Part shown: in pieces, positions 33,171 to 45,373 of the stretch
How positions within the stretch are numbered: the stretch's first letter is position 1
Layout of the letters: every line of letters starts with the position of its first letter
From: Hyaloraphidium curvatum
Taxonomy: Eukaryota; Monoblepharomycota; Hyaloraphidiomycetes; Hyaloraphidiales; Hyaloraphidiaceae
DNA: 64,000 bases
NCBI GenBank assembly: GCA_025558095.1
Contig: JAIVFI010000001.1
Span: 324,501 to 388,500 of the forward strand
Direction of reading: 5' to 3'
The notes under the pieces: model-generated
What the model was told of the DNA's origin: nothing
What the model saw: the letters and a program-made list of their open reading frames with translations, nothing else
Database searches by the model: none
Translations under genes and position numbers: made by a program

Positions 33171-34483
33171 ATGAGCCCACAACTCCCGCCGGAGCTCGCC
33201 GCCGCGGCGTCCAAGTTCGGCGAATCCGCAGTCGCGTACGCGGCCGCGCTGGACGCGCTTTCCGCCGCGACGCGCGACCACTGCCGCGCTTGCAAGTCCG
33301 GCCAGTTTCCGCCGATGCAGGAGTTGGTCAGGGCGGGCATGGCGATGGGCCCACCGCAGGAGGCCTTCATCCTGCGCGCCATCGAGGACCTGCGCGCAAC
33401 GGACGCGCGCCTGCTCGCCGGTGCCCAAGGCAGCGAGGTGGACGGCGTGCGCGAGGCGTTCCTCCACCGGGTCTTCGCGGCCGCGATCCCCGCCTGCGCA
33501 CCATCCTGCTGGCCACCGTCAACCGGGACGTGCATCTGACCGCGGCTATGCTGCGCGGGACAGAGGACTTCGATCCCAGGATCAGCGCCACGCGCTGGTT
33601 CCCTCTGCTCGGCAAGGGCTCGACGCGCGGCAGGATCCACGACTTTCCGTACCAGCTTGACAAGTTCCTGCGCAGCGCCGTCGGCCCGGCCCCGCTGTAC
33701 GCCGCGCAGCCCGTGCGCCTGCTCCTGGGTTCCCGCGCCGCCGTCCGCAGGGTGTCCCGCGACCTGGCCTACCTGGATGCGGCGCTAGGATCCTCGATCG
33801 ACCTGCTCGACTCGTGGCTCTTCTTCCGCGACGACCCCGAGGGGAGGGATTACCTCGAAACGGCCGAATCTCGTCACCTCCTGCGGGGCATGCTGCTCGC
33901 CTCGGCGAAGGAGAGGCTCGAGATCGTGCTGGCGGCGGCGCGCGAGCGGCCGGAGCGGTGGGGCAGGCACATGGCCGAACTCGGCCGCGCCGAAGCGGGG
34001 CTGCCCCTCGTGCTCCCCGACCCATCGCGACGCGGTACCGCCGGGATCGCCCTCGGCCCGCGGGTGGAGGCGCTGCTGCGGTGCGAGGATGCGGCGGAGC
34101 TGTGGGACGTCCTGCGCCCGGGGCTCCACCTGCTCGCCATGTCCCTCGGCGACGGGTACATCGGGCTGCGGGCCCACCTCGAACGCGCTGTCCCCGGGTC
34201 GGAGGAGCTGGCGCAAACGGTGATGGAGGACAAGCTCGTCATGGACAGCCGGGACGCCCCTGGAGGAGACTGCTGCGACCGCGAAGGATGTTCCGCGATG
34301 CTCGAAACGGGGCTCAAGAGGTGCCAACGGTGCCGCATCGCGTTCTACTGCTCGCAGGAGTGCGAGCGCGCGGACTGGAAGGCGCACAGGACGGTCTGCG
34401 TGGAGATGCTCGGGCGGCGTCGGCTGGGTGTGCTCCGGCGGGCGCTTGGCCGCCATGTGCGCGGATCTCAATCATGCCTTTGA
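33171..34483 (+). CDS. MYND zinc-finger protein, frame interrupted once
   Basis: From ATG 33171 the frame runs about 110 codons to FLHRVFAA. The continuing protein-like sequence (LRTILLATVNRDVHL onward) is in another frame, open to a stop at 34483. The switch lies at a four-C run at 33488-33491 and is explained by one missing base; there is no space for an intron. The C-terminus is a MYND finger: CCDREGC, LKRCQRCRIAFYCSQEC and HRTVC, the C4-C2-HC zinc-binding pattern. The middle 280 residues are helical and Arg/Leu-rich, with no other domain recognised. MYND domains bind proline-rich peptides in regulators. It is either a sequence error in an intact gene of about 437 residues or an early pseudogene. 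Confidence 0.7.
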
Positions 34484-34956
34484 TGCCAGGTCGTGTCTGT
34501 CTATGAGTTTTCGTTCCATGGCCACTTCCACTTCGGCACTTTGGGTCGAGGCGATGAGGCCGTGCGGGAGCGGGATATGTCCCGAGAGGTGGACAGGACG
34601 ATCGTGCGCCGCGGACGGACCGCTGTAGGCTGACGCCGCGCTCTCTGGGGGTTTCGGAAGTCGGGAATCCGAGATAGGCGATGCGGTCCAAGGCCTTGGC
34701 CGGCATGGCTGTGCCCCGGCGCAACAATTACTGGTATTGGCCGGACCAGGCCCGCGGCAGGCGCCGGAAAGCTTTGCACGTGCAGGTACTTCTGCCCAGG
34801 ACTAGTTTGGTAGCGATGGGACTAAGCCGGCACCGGTGCATGCACCGGTGCGAGGTATGGGGCCCATTTCATGGGCCACAGCCGACGCAAGTTCCAGCGG
34901 CATCCCCGCCTCCGATCGCACGGCCAATCGACACCGCCAGCCGCCGTGCCGGCGAA
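34484..34956. promoter_or_regulatory. Upstream region of the adhesin-like gene
   Basis: About 470 bases without a supported gene lie between two plus-strand genes. The notable element is the perfect 22-bp palindrome at 34830-34851. Otherwise nothing is recognised. Confidence 0.5.
34830..34851. promoter_or_regulatory. 22-bp palindrome built from two GCACCGGTGC units
   Basis: Two copies of the 10-base palindrome GCACCGGTGC are separated by AT, so the whole 22 bases are also a perfect palindrome. It lies about 105 bases before the ATG of a secreted-protein gene. It may bind a dimeric or paired regulator; this is inference from symmetry and position. Confidence 0.5.
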
Positions 34957-37469
34957 ATGACCGGTCCGCGTCGGGTGCCGTTTGCGCTGCTCGCGATCGC
35001 GCTCTTCGCGGCCCTCGCGGTTGCCGTCCGTCCCGTTGCGGCCGGCGGCGCCCCGGCGCCCGCAGCACCAACCTGCTGCGCTGGCTGCTCCTACACGGGA
35101 AACAGGCTCAACTGCTGGTGGGTTGGGTGCGCTGCAAGGCCGCCGATGGGAGCCACACTGACCGCCCGGTCCGGCGCGCCAGCTGCCCGCGCAGCCGGCG
35201 GACGAAGACCGTCCTCGTCACCTTTACGCGCACGCGCACATCGGCCCCGCGGCTGCTCGAACGCGGCGTTCCCTCGGCGGACAATGAGGTTCAGGAACCG
35301 GAAGACGCGGGGGCAGGCGCCGGCGGCCCGGACCACCGCCTCTTCGCCCGCCATATGTGCCCCGCCTGCCGCCGCGGCATCGTGCCATCGTGGAGCAACC
35401 CGTGCTGCCCTCTCGCACGGACCGTCACGCGGACAATCACCAGGACGCGCACGGTGCTCAAGGCCGCGCGGAAAACCACGGCATTGCCCGCCACGCGCTC
35501 CTTCTCCGGTTTCGTATACCTCGATACGGCGGGATCAGGAGCTTACGATCCCGCCCGGGGGCTGGCCAACGTCACCCTGGTCGCGGCAGTTGCGGGCAGG
35601 AAGCGGGTCGCCGGTGGAGTCGTCATCGGACAGGCGACGTCCGGAGGTGGGCATTCCCGCTCCGGGTCCAATGGCACCGCTCACGATCTGTCCACCTTCC
35701 AGCCTTCGGAGCCTTCCAATTCACCGTTACCACATCGAGCCTCATCCCGGGCAGCCCCATTATCATCTCGCTCCTGTGTGCTCCCGATTCGGTCCTCCTA
35801 AGGATCGCCATCGACGCCGCGCGGAGGCCCTCGCCGACCAACAACTTTGTCGCAGTGCCCCCGGACCTCTTCGCTCAGCTTTGCGCGCAAACAACTTCCC
35901 TTGCCGTTTCGACAAGCTTGCTTGCTAGCACGTCGCTCGCGGGATCAAGCTCGACGTTTGCGAGCAGGCCGGAGACTCTGACGAGCCCGTCAGAGACTCT
36001 CGCGCCGCCAACTTCTATCGCGACCGCATCCAGCTCGACGCTCTCGAGCACCTCGGCGACCGGGACCTCTTCGACCCTTTCGAGCACGTCGGAGACCCTG
36101 ACCAGTTGGACCGCTACGACCACGTCCCTCACGGAAACAACGTCGCCGCTCTCCAGCACCTCGCAGACGCCGACCAGCTCGACGCTTTCCAGCACGTCCT
36201 TCACAGCGTCCACTTCGACACTTTCAACCACCTCGTTCACACCGTCGAGCTCCACACGTTCCAGCACTTCGCTCACGGCCACTACGTCGACGCTCTCGAG
36301 CACCTCGGAGACTCTCACAAGCTCCAGCACGACGGAGACCGCGACGACCTCTAGCGTGACAGAAACTCTGACAAGCTCAAGCACCTCTTTCACCGCAACC
36401 TCGTCCACCCTCTCCAGCACTTCCTTCACGCCCTCCACTTCCACACTCTCAAGCACCTCCGAAACCCCCAGCAAGACGAGCGAAATCCCCTCGACCACAT
36501 CGGAAACGGAATCCCCGACCGCTACCGCGACGCAAACGACCTGCCAGACCGCCGGCGCGGTGATCTTCACCTCGATCGGTACGACGACGTTCACCCCTCC
36601 CCCCTGCGCCACGGCGCTTGCGGCCGTCTGCGTCTCGGGAGGCGGCGGGGGAAACATCACCGGGTTCGTGGTGAAGCTGAATCCCACCAGGAACGAATAC
36701 TACGGAATGGGAGGAGGGGGAGGAGCGCTCGCATGGCGCAACAACATCTCCCCCGCGCAGCCGCTCGAGGTGGTCGTCGGCGCCGGCGGCACCAGCGACA
36801 TCACGCTTGCGGGGGGGCCCGATCAAGGCACCGTGAACGGCGGGCAGAGCAGGATCGCGGTCGTCGGCGGGGCGGTGCTGATCCGCGTGACGGGCGGGAC
36901 GGCGGGCTTCCCGGGCGTCGTGCAGGTGCCGGGGCTTCCCTTCGTGCCGGGGATCACGGGGGGCGGGAACGGCGGGATCGCGGGGTTCGGGTTCCCCCCA
37001 GTCGGCATATACTTTGGGGGCGGCGGAGGGGCGGGGGGTTACGTCGGTGAGCGGGGCCACGGCCGCCGAGGCGTGCTGATATACTGACGCCGAGCGTGCA
37101 TCACCAGGAAACGGGGGCGAGGGCGGCACGAGCGGCGGCACGACCGACGGCCAGGGTGGCGGCGGCGGGGGGGGTGGCGCCGAAGCCGGAGGCGGCGGGG
37201 TCGGGCTCCTGGGGAACGGGACCAGCGGCAACGGCGGGACCGACCTGACCGAAGAAGGCGAGGGAGGCAGCGGCGGCGAGGATGGGAACCCCAGGCGCGT
37301 GCTGGCCAACGGGACCCGTTGGATCTTTGTTGGCGAAGGGGGCAGGTACGGAGGCGGAGCGGGCGGGGCACCCCCGGGGAGGACCGGGGTCGTTGGGGGG
37401 CAGGGGGCGTGCCGGATTGCGTGGGGACCGGGGGTGAGCTACCCCAACAACGCGAGGAACGTGGGGTGA
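34957..37469 (+). CDS. Large secreted adhesin-like protein: SdrD_B-like domain, Ser/Thr repeats, glycine-rich domain
   Basis: Four exons (introns about 35118-35182, 35647-35702, 37047-37107; total 2331 nt) encode 776 residues. A signal peptide (FALLAIALFAALAVAVRPVAA) is followed by a Cys-rich start and Arg/Thr-rich repeats (VTFTRTRT, VTRTITRTRT). A domain starting FSGFVYLDTAGSGAYDP and ending SGAFGAFQF resembles bacterial SdrD_B/Cna-B-like repeats. Next come about 200 residues of degenerate Ser/Thr repeats with the core SSTLSSTS, likely O-glycosylated. The C-terminal 230 residues are glycine-rich, with VVGAGG, GGGGGAGG and the ending GGQGACRIAWGPG; this matches the glycine-rich domain known from ALK/LTK receptors and many protist and bacterial surface proteins. 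There is no transmembrane or GPI signal, so it is probably released or wall-bound. Confidence 0.75.
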
Positions 37470-37592
37470 TGGGCGGCCGAAGATGGCGCGGACGTGCGGT
37501 GCATAGGTTACGTTGTCAAGTTCTTCTCCTGAGGCAGGTAGGTATACTCTTTCCTGCGAAGGTCGCTCTTCCCTCCCGATGCGCATCCCCTT

Positions 37593-38111
37593 CTATGCAT
37601 CCCCCGCAATAGGACCGCCGCGCCCGAAAACCCTGGCGACCACATCGTCCGCCCACTGAGCGTATCCCTCTGCGAACTCGTCCTCCTCCCGCTCGAACCC
37701 CTCCGCGACCGCGAACCGCCTCGCCGCCTCCGCCCGGACCGCCGCCTCCGCCTCCCCCGCGGAATACCCCATGCGAAGCAGTTCACGACCAGACTCCGCA
37801 CGCACGCCGTCGCGGCGCGGAGCAGCCTCGTCTCGTCCTCCCAGCGTTCGGTGATATTCCCCGGGCTGTTGACCCGCGCGCCAATGCCACGTCGGAGGAG
37901 GCCCTCCGCCGCGGCCAGCGCGGCGCCTCTCGTATGGCGGCGGAGGCAACCTCGTCCCTCTCGTAGAGGGGCCGGCGCGCGCTGCGCACCGCACCGGCTT
38001 CGGCGAGGAACAACGCGGCAGGGACTGGCGGCGTCCACCACAGCTTGGCCGGTCGTCCGCGTCGAGGAAAGACGCCACCTCCGACAGCGTTTCGGAAGGC
38101 AGCGCGTCCAT
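37593..38111 (-). pseudogene. Decayed F-box-like gene, inverted copy of the gene at 38281
   Basis: The ATG at 38111 begins with LPSETLSEVASFLDADD, nearly identical to the head-to-head neighbour (LPSETLSAVAAFLDADD). Just after this the frame is lost. Protein-like pieces follow in three frames: VPAALFLAEAGAVRSARR, then LLRRGIGARVNSPGN and TRLLRAATACVRS, then YSAGEAEAAVRAEAARRF to a stop at 37593. No intron can join them, since they abut or overlap. The pieces show the former length (about 170 residues). The N-terminal motif is F-box-like (LP.E.L..V..FLD..D), so the ancestor may have been a ubiquitin-ligase adaptor. Confidence 0.6.
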
Positions 38112-38342
38112 TGCCGTTCCGCAAGTGCCGCTGCTACCTCTGCGCGTGTCTTTCGATGCAAGATTCGGGGCTGGGGGGCAGGCTGATGGGGGGCCGACAA
38201 GGGGCCGAGGTCCCCGACGCCATCCCAAATTCCATCTCCAGGCGTCGAGCAGAGGTAACAGCGGCAACCGCAGGACGGCAATGGACGCGCTGCCTTCCGA
38301 GACGCTCTCGGCCGTGGCGGCGTTCCTCGACGCGGACGACTT
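38050..38342. repeat. Inverted duplication with arms of about 93 bases
   Basis: Left arm about 38050-38143 (minus sense) and right arm about 38249-38342 (plus sense) carry the same 32-base leader and the same first 20 codons of an F-box-like gene, at roughly 85 percent identity, around a spacer of about 105 bases. The similarity ends sharply after the DADD codons on both sides. Confidence 0.75.
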
Positions 38343-38935
38343 CCTGGCCTTCCGCGGGGCGGACCGCCCGTGCCGCGCCGCCGGCGACGCAGCCGCGCAG
38401 GGGACCGTGGTCCGCGCGGCCGCCTCGCACTCCCGCACGGACAACTGCCGGCTGTTCCCGCTCGCGGTTCCCGACCGCCCGTTGGCGGACATGCCCGCAC
38501 GGTGCGCCGCATTCGCCGCCGCGTGCCGCCGCGCCGGCGTGGACCTCATCGGCTACTCCGACATTTTATTCCGCAAGCGCCAGACGAACGCAGAATGGCC
38601 CATGCGGAACGAGGCCGCGCCGCTGGTCGCCGTCGAGGCCGGCGTCGCGGGCCTGGTGCCTTTCCTCGGCGGCGCGTTCCGCGCCCTGCCCGGGGGACGC
38701 CATGGCGCTAGGGTGTTTGAGCAGCTCGCTGGCCTGCACGGGCTGTCCCCCGGCCGGGAAACGTACCCGGTGTGGTCGGTGTGGGCCGAGGAAAGCCACG
38801 AAATGGACCTGGACGACTTTGATCGGGAGCACTGGCTGTCGCCCGCCAGCAGGCGGGAATACAGGGCCATGGAGGAGCTCTTCCGGGACGAGCTCGACGC
38901 GGCGGCTGCCGCGGCCGAAGCTCCTCGCGATGGTC
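38281..38935 (+). CDS. F-box-like protein, 3' end unclear
   Basis: The frame from ATG 38281 starts LPSETLSAVAAFLDADDFLA, an F-box-like entry. It continues with protein-like sequence through FPLAVPDRPLADMPARCAAF, GVAGLVPFLGGAFRALPGG, YPVWSVWAEESHEMDLDDFD and REYRAMEELFRDELDAAAAA, up to about 38935. Beyond that the frame stays open to 39471 but turns into the antisense of a membrane-protein gene and no longer looks like protein. The true stop is therefore missing or changed. F-box proteins link substrates to SCF ubiquitin ligases; the C-terminal recognition part is not one I know. The gene may be truncated by a rearrangement. Confidence 0.55.
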
Positions 38936-39540
38936 CACAGGCCGAAGAATATGGTGAAGATAGAGACGACGAAGCCGCGTGCCGTCGACGAGCTGACCGC
39001 AATCCCAAAGAAGCGGCCTCTGTACCGATCCACGTCCGCGAACCTCGTGAGCAGCGCCTCGTGCCTTGCCACGGCGAACACGGCGCCGGACAATCGCAGA
39101 CCGGGGTCCGTGCATGCGAGGAGGGTGAGCAGCTTGGTGCGCGCTGCAACGTACGCCGTGGCCACGTCCTCGACGCTGGTGTTGCCAGCGGCGACGAGGA
39201 AGAGGCTGCGGGTGTAGTCGGCGAGGATCATCGTGAACATGCACAAGACCCAGGCGGGGAGAAAACTCCGGGCCGCCAAACGCGTACACGGCCCCGAGGA
39301 GCACGTAGAGCGGAACAAAGTACAGCGACGTCCGGGCAAGGAAGCGCGGTGCCAGGCCCACCGACGCGAGCTGGAGCTTGGCGACGGCGCGAAGCGGCCG
39401 CGGGAGGTCGGCGAGTAGCGCGGGCAAAAAAGCGGCGGCAGCGCGTCCCGCGCCGGGGCGTCGCGCGGTGACGCCTCCAAGGCCAGTGACGGGAACAACG
39501 CTGCCCATTCGGCGGCGGAGAAGGGAGAGGGGGGAGACAT
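38920..39540 (-). CDS. Multi-pass membrane protein of unknown family, frame switches twice
   Basis: A protein-like path begins at ATG 39540 (FSAAEWAALFPSLALEASPR), changes frame at a six-T run (minus strand, 39426-39431), continues with LPRPLRAVAKLQLASVGLAP and the helix SLYFVPLYVLLGAVYAFGG, and changes back at about 39258-39266. It then reads WVLCMFTMILADYTRSLFLV, NTSVEDVATAYVAARTKL and the helix VVSIFTIFFGLWTIARSF to about 38925. The two shifts cancel each other. Three or four hydrophobic helices are visible. No stop codon follows the last helix before the sequence becomes antisense to the F-box-like gene. A further upstream exon may exist at about 39853-40029. I do not recognise the family. 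Assembly errors or gene decay are both possible. Confidence 0.45.
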
Positions 39541-40204
39541 TGGGACCCCTTGCGGACTTTCCAGCCATGCAGTCAGAGACGGAACCTTCCATTTGGTCGT
39601 ACAGGGGAGGCATATGTAGTCGCTCGACCCATAAGAGCTAAGTTCGCCTGGATCTGATTCAGGGTGCGTCCCGAGCGTCGAAGAGCCCCAGACATTGCCC
39701 AGACATGCTTTGATCTCGACCCGACCAAGTACACCTTTGGATGCTCTCACAGCTTCCGGTGGGCCGCCTTGGCTTGCGCCCACGACCATGCCGGGTCCCG
39801 CTCGGCACCGCCCTCGGCCAAGGCGGCTTCGACCGTCGGCCTTGTCGCTTACGAGGAGGCGCGCGGCCGCGACAACCTTGAGCTCGCCTTTCAATCTCAT
39901 GATGAAGTAGGGCGTGAGCTCCCGCGTCATCTCCTCGCCATTCGGGCCGTTGAACCTCCAGAGGGCATGGACGGTCGCCGCCGCAGGGCCGAGCACGTCG
40001 ACCCTCGACCCGCATGTCGAGCGAAACACCCGTCATGGTACGTTGAATTCGATCCCGTACAAGGTTGCGCTGCTATTCAGAAAAACAAACCAGTGCCCTG
40101 CCAAGATGCATCCATGAGCATCAAAAATGACCAAGCCAAAAGACCAGTTGCACGATGGTGACGAAATGATGCACCCCATAGCATCCAATTCCTGAAGTGC
40201 GCAA
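39541..40204. other. Region between membrane-protein gene and substrate-binding-like gene; candidate exon
   Basis: On the minus strand, about 40029-39853, one frame reads TVHALWRFNGPNGEEMTREL and TPYFIMRLKGELKVVAAARL, and is followed by a consensus donor GTAAGC at about 39852. It looks like a real exon, possibly the 5' part of the membrane-protein gene, but its start codon is not found and I do not know the family. The rest shows no gene. Confidence 0.35.
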
Positions 40205-41763
40205 TCACATAGCCATGGCAGCGATCGCAGCCGCAAGCACGGCGGTGAGGACCACAGACTGCGCGTTAGAAGGGCATGCCGCGGAAGCAGGTGTCGACGT
40301 CGTCATAGCCGTGACCGTGGTCGTGGCCATCGTTGTCGTCGTGCCCGCACTTGGGCACGCGACGGGTGCGGTGTACAGGGCGGTCTCCTCCGCCGATGGG
40401 CACGCAGCTGCGGTCTGGATGTCGACGGAGCCGTCGGTGGCGATGTTGCGTAGGTACACAAGGCTGTGGTTGGCGAGAAGGGCGGGGTTCAAAACAGATG
40501 AGATGTCCGCGAGGACGACGTGGTTGTACAGCACAGCGGATTCGAACCAGGCTGGTGGAAGCACCAGTCAGACGGGCATGGGCGGACTCGTTTTGGTCTC
40601 GCACTTACCGGTCCAACCCTGCTTATTCTGGATGCGATCGGTTCGGAATACCGTTTTGTTTCGAATGAATGGCAAAGTGCTGTTGGCCTGGAGACCGTAC
40701 GCGGCAAGGAACCCCTCGAAGTCGGACGTTCCCGTAAAGGTTTCGTCAATGAGCATGTCCACGGAAGCCACGGCGACCTGAAATGCCGCCGCGGAGAAAT
40801 AAGTCGTGGTGGCGTTCACGGGAGCCACCGCGCCCGCGTCCGTCGTGAACTGGCGCTTGAACGTGGGCAGGTTGATGGTCCACGATACCGTCTGGTTGTT
40901 GAAGTCGCTGGGCGCATTGTACTGCGTAAACGCAAGCGTTTGCCGCCTGTCGGCACCTGCGCGCCTGGACGCCATTGCGATGCAGTCGTAGTTTTTCGCC
41001 ATCGACGCAGCGAGGTCGATCGCAGCCGATTCCTGGTTGAAAAATGGGGCGAGATACTTGATGTAGTTCCGCCGAGCCGCGTTGTCTCCCAAGGTTGCAG
41101 ACCAGATCACGGCGTTGGGCGCGGAACTTTGCGAAAACACGGTCTGGATCCCCACGGACGCGAGCTCTTGCGCCGCAAGGGAGCGGTTGGTTGCCGATGC
41201 GGACGCAATCGTGCCTGTGGCGTACTCCTTCTGGAAACAGGGTGACACAATGAGGTCCTCGGTGCCAGCAGTGACAAACTTGAGGCCCGGAAGCCGGCCC
41301 AGGATCTGCCAATCAATGGGATCAGAGGCAGCGAGGCTCCGCGGTTCAAGCAAGCACCTCGAGGTATGAAACTACGGTGGTGTCACTGATGGAAGACGTG
41401 CTCAGGGGCACTGAAAACGTCTTGTTGACACCAGGCACGGAAGGCACCGGGGTACCGCATTGAAAGAGGACGTATGATTCGTTTCCAGCCATGTTCGTGA
41501 GTAGCTTGTAGTTGCTAAAGTACTGGATTTGCCATCCGTCCCCAGGCTGTGCTGTTCGCGAAGGAATCGTGCGTTAGGGAGCATAAGGGGGCCATCGCCA
41601 TCGCCCGTCGCCCACCGGAAACCTTGTCGGGAAAGTAGTCCTCCGACGCATTGAAATTGGCCACGCAACCCGCAATCAGGTTGCCGGATGCGAAGCCGGC
41701 GCAGGAGGCGAAAACCGTGGCGCACGCCAGCATCGCGGCGGCGGAGGTAGGAAGCACTCGCAT
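40205..41763 (-). CDS. GPI-anchored ABC-type substrate-binding-like protein (periplasmic-binding fold)
   Basis: Four exons (41763-41616, 41551-41358, 41305-40609, 40551-40205; 1386 nt) encode 461 residues. A signal peptide (MLACATVFASCAGFASG) leads into ANFNASEDYFPDKVS and YVLFQCGTPVPSVPG, then ILGRLPGLKFVTAGTEDLIV, the pattern of eukaryotic proteins related to iron-siderophore periplasmic-binding proteins (two-lobed, class III). Several N-glycosylation sites are present. The C-terminus is Thr/Ala-rich and ends with a hydrophobic AVLAAAIAAMAM after a small-residue site, a typical GPI signal. Such proteins occur in chytrids, oomycetes and algae; their ligand is unknown, and no ABC permease lies nearby. 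It is probably displayed outside the cell for capture or sensing. Confidence 0.75.
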
Positions 41764-42277
41764 TTACGCTTCGGAAGCGACGGAGGAAATGTACGATGTG
41801 AAGCGACTGCACTTGGGGAAGGTGAAATCTGCGCGTTTCCTGTGCGGAATCTGTGCAACGGCCACTCTAAAGGGTAAACTTCTTGCCGGACCGGCCACAG
41901 GAGTTCCGCATCGGAAACCCGCCTCAATGCTTTTGAGGGAATCATTGGTAGCCACTCGGTTTGACTTCGGTGTCGATGACAAGGCCGGTGTTGAGGCGAC
42001 GCCTCGACGCACTTCACGCCTACCTCCAAGTCAGCGCGCTCGTCCGACCTCTGCCATGTGGCGGGACGATGCGGACTATCGTAACTGTCTTGACGCATTT
42101 TTGGAATTGATCCGAGCAGCGAAAGCAGAGCGCACCAGGACAAAAACTGTCGAGATCTGTCGCGTGCTTGTCCGCCGTGTGTCCGGCGGTCATCGGCCCA
42201 TCTGGCCGCTTTGGGTCCGCACTGTTCCGACGCGTTTCCCACCCAGTCTGCCCAAATCCGGCTTTGCACGCGTGGAA
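41764..42277. promoter_or_regulatory. Divergent intergenic region, substrate-binding-like gene / MED6
   Basis: About 510 bases separate two head-to-head genes. A plus-strand frame is open upstream of the MED6 start, but the sequence is not family-like before 42278. No specific motif is recognised. Confidence 0.45.
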
Positions 42278-42897
42278 ATGGACGCCGACAACCCGCTGCA
42301 CGTCGCGTGGGCCGACACCGGCTGGTTCGAGGCGGGCGGCACGCTCGACACGCCCGCCGACGCGCTCGCGTACTTTGCGCGCTCGCGCTTCTACGACCGC
42401 CGCTCCAACAACGAGGTCGCCAACATGCAGACGCGCGCCACGGGGCGGCTGCCGGCCGGCGGGCTGCTCGCGATGGTCGGCATGGAGTTCGACGTGGACG
42501 CCGCGGGCTCGTTCCCGCCGCGGCTGTGGATCGTGCGCAAGCAGTGGCGCGAGTCGCCGGCAAAGGTGTCGCTGCGCGCAATCTTCTACATCCTCGACTC
42601 GACGATCTACATGGCGCCCGACGTGCACACGCTGCTCTCGTCCCGCCTGGTCGGTGGACGTGTCGTTGTCCTGCTGAACTTGCCTCACAGCGTCTTTTCC
42701 AGCTCACGTCGCTCCACCAGGTGACTGTGGCCTTTGATCGCGTGCGGGCGTCGGCCGCTTTCGATCCCGCGGACTGCAAATTCCGATGGAAGGACCCGGC
42801 GGCGCCGGAACGGGATCCTGCCGCAGACGAGGAGGAACGGACAGATCCGGAGCTCGCCGTGAGGATGGACAGGGCGATATCCCGGCTCGTTGGGTGA
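42278..42897 (+). CDS. MED6: Mediator complex subunit 6
   Basis: Two exons (42278-42649, 42703-42897) encode 188 residues. Signature blocks of Mediator head subunit Med6 are clear: LHVAWADTGWF, ALAYFARSRFYDRRSNNEV, LLAMVGMEFDVD, LWIVRKQWRESPAKV and the hallmark FYILDSTIYMAPDVHTLLSSR, which crosses the intron into LTSLHQV. The protein acts in the nucleus in the Mediator head, linking activators to RNA polymerase II. The start Met at 42278 directly precedes the conserved block. At 188 residues it is close to the conserved core, with only a short charged C-terminal tail. The intron donor GTCGGT is weaker than usual in this window. Confidence 0.9.
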
Positions 42898-43076
42898 TTT
42901 CGATCTCGGCTCGATCGGAGGAGGGCAGTTTCTCTTCGTCAGGACACCACCCCTTCGTGGTCGCTTCGTAGTCGGCTCTGGCCTTCTATTCGTTGCCGCA
43001 CAAGGGGGAGGGTAACGTCTATCCGTGCCGCACCGCGGCGGGAATCCAAGATGCTGCTGCGTCTTGCGGATCACGA

Positions 43077-45228
<2,152 letters not shown>

Positions 45229-45373
45229 GGCGGGATTTGGCTCTGGAGGAGCGTTGTTTGGTTTTGAATGGCCGGCGGGACCGCGGCAACAGAAAACGCC
45301 GATTGCGTGCTCGCCGCACCAGAGGGCTTGCCGTCCCCTGAAAAACAGGCACAGTTTCGGGCCAAAGTCGCCT

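Noticed and set aside
33480-39440. Programmed ribosomal frameshifting as one shared mechanism
   Set aside because: The required shifts differ in direction between the MYND, DUF2293 and membrane genes, and the contexts share only homopolymers; error or decay explains them better.
38281-39471. F-box-like ORF extending to 39471
   Set aside because: Beyond about 38940 the frame is antisense to conserved-looking membrane-protein codons and turns Arg/Gly-rich; open antisense frames are common at this GC content.
38566-40029. A single 487-codon minus-strand ORF as one protein
   Set aside because: It begins at GTG, not ATG, crosses a consensus donor (GTAAGC), and its middle part (39260-39430) is the wrong frame compared with the helix-encoding frame.
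40535-40560. GGTTCGAATCC-like word suggesting a tRNA T-arm
   Set aside because: It is the codons for the conserved WFES part of the substrate-binding-like protein, and no clover-leaf can be drawn around it.
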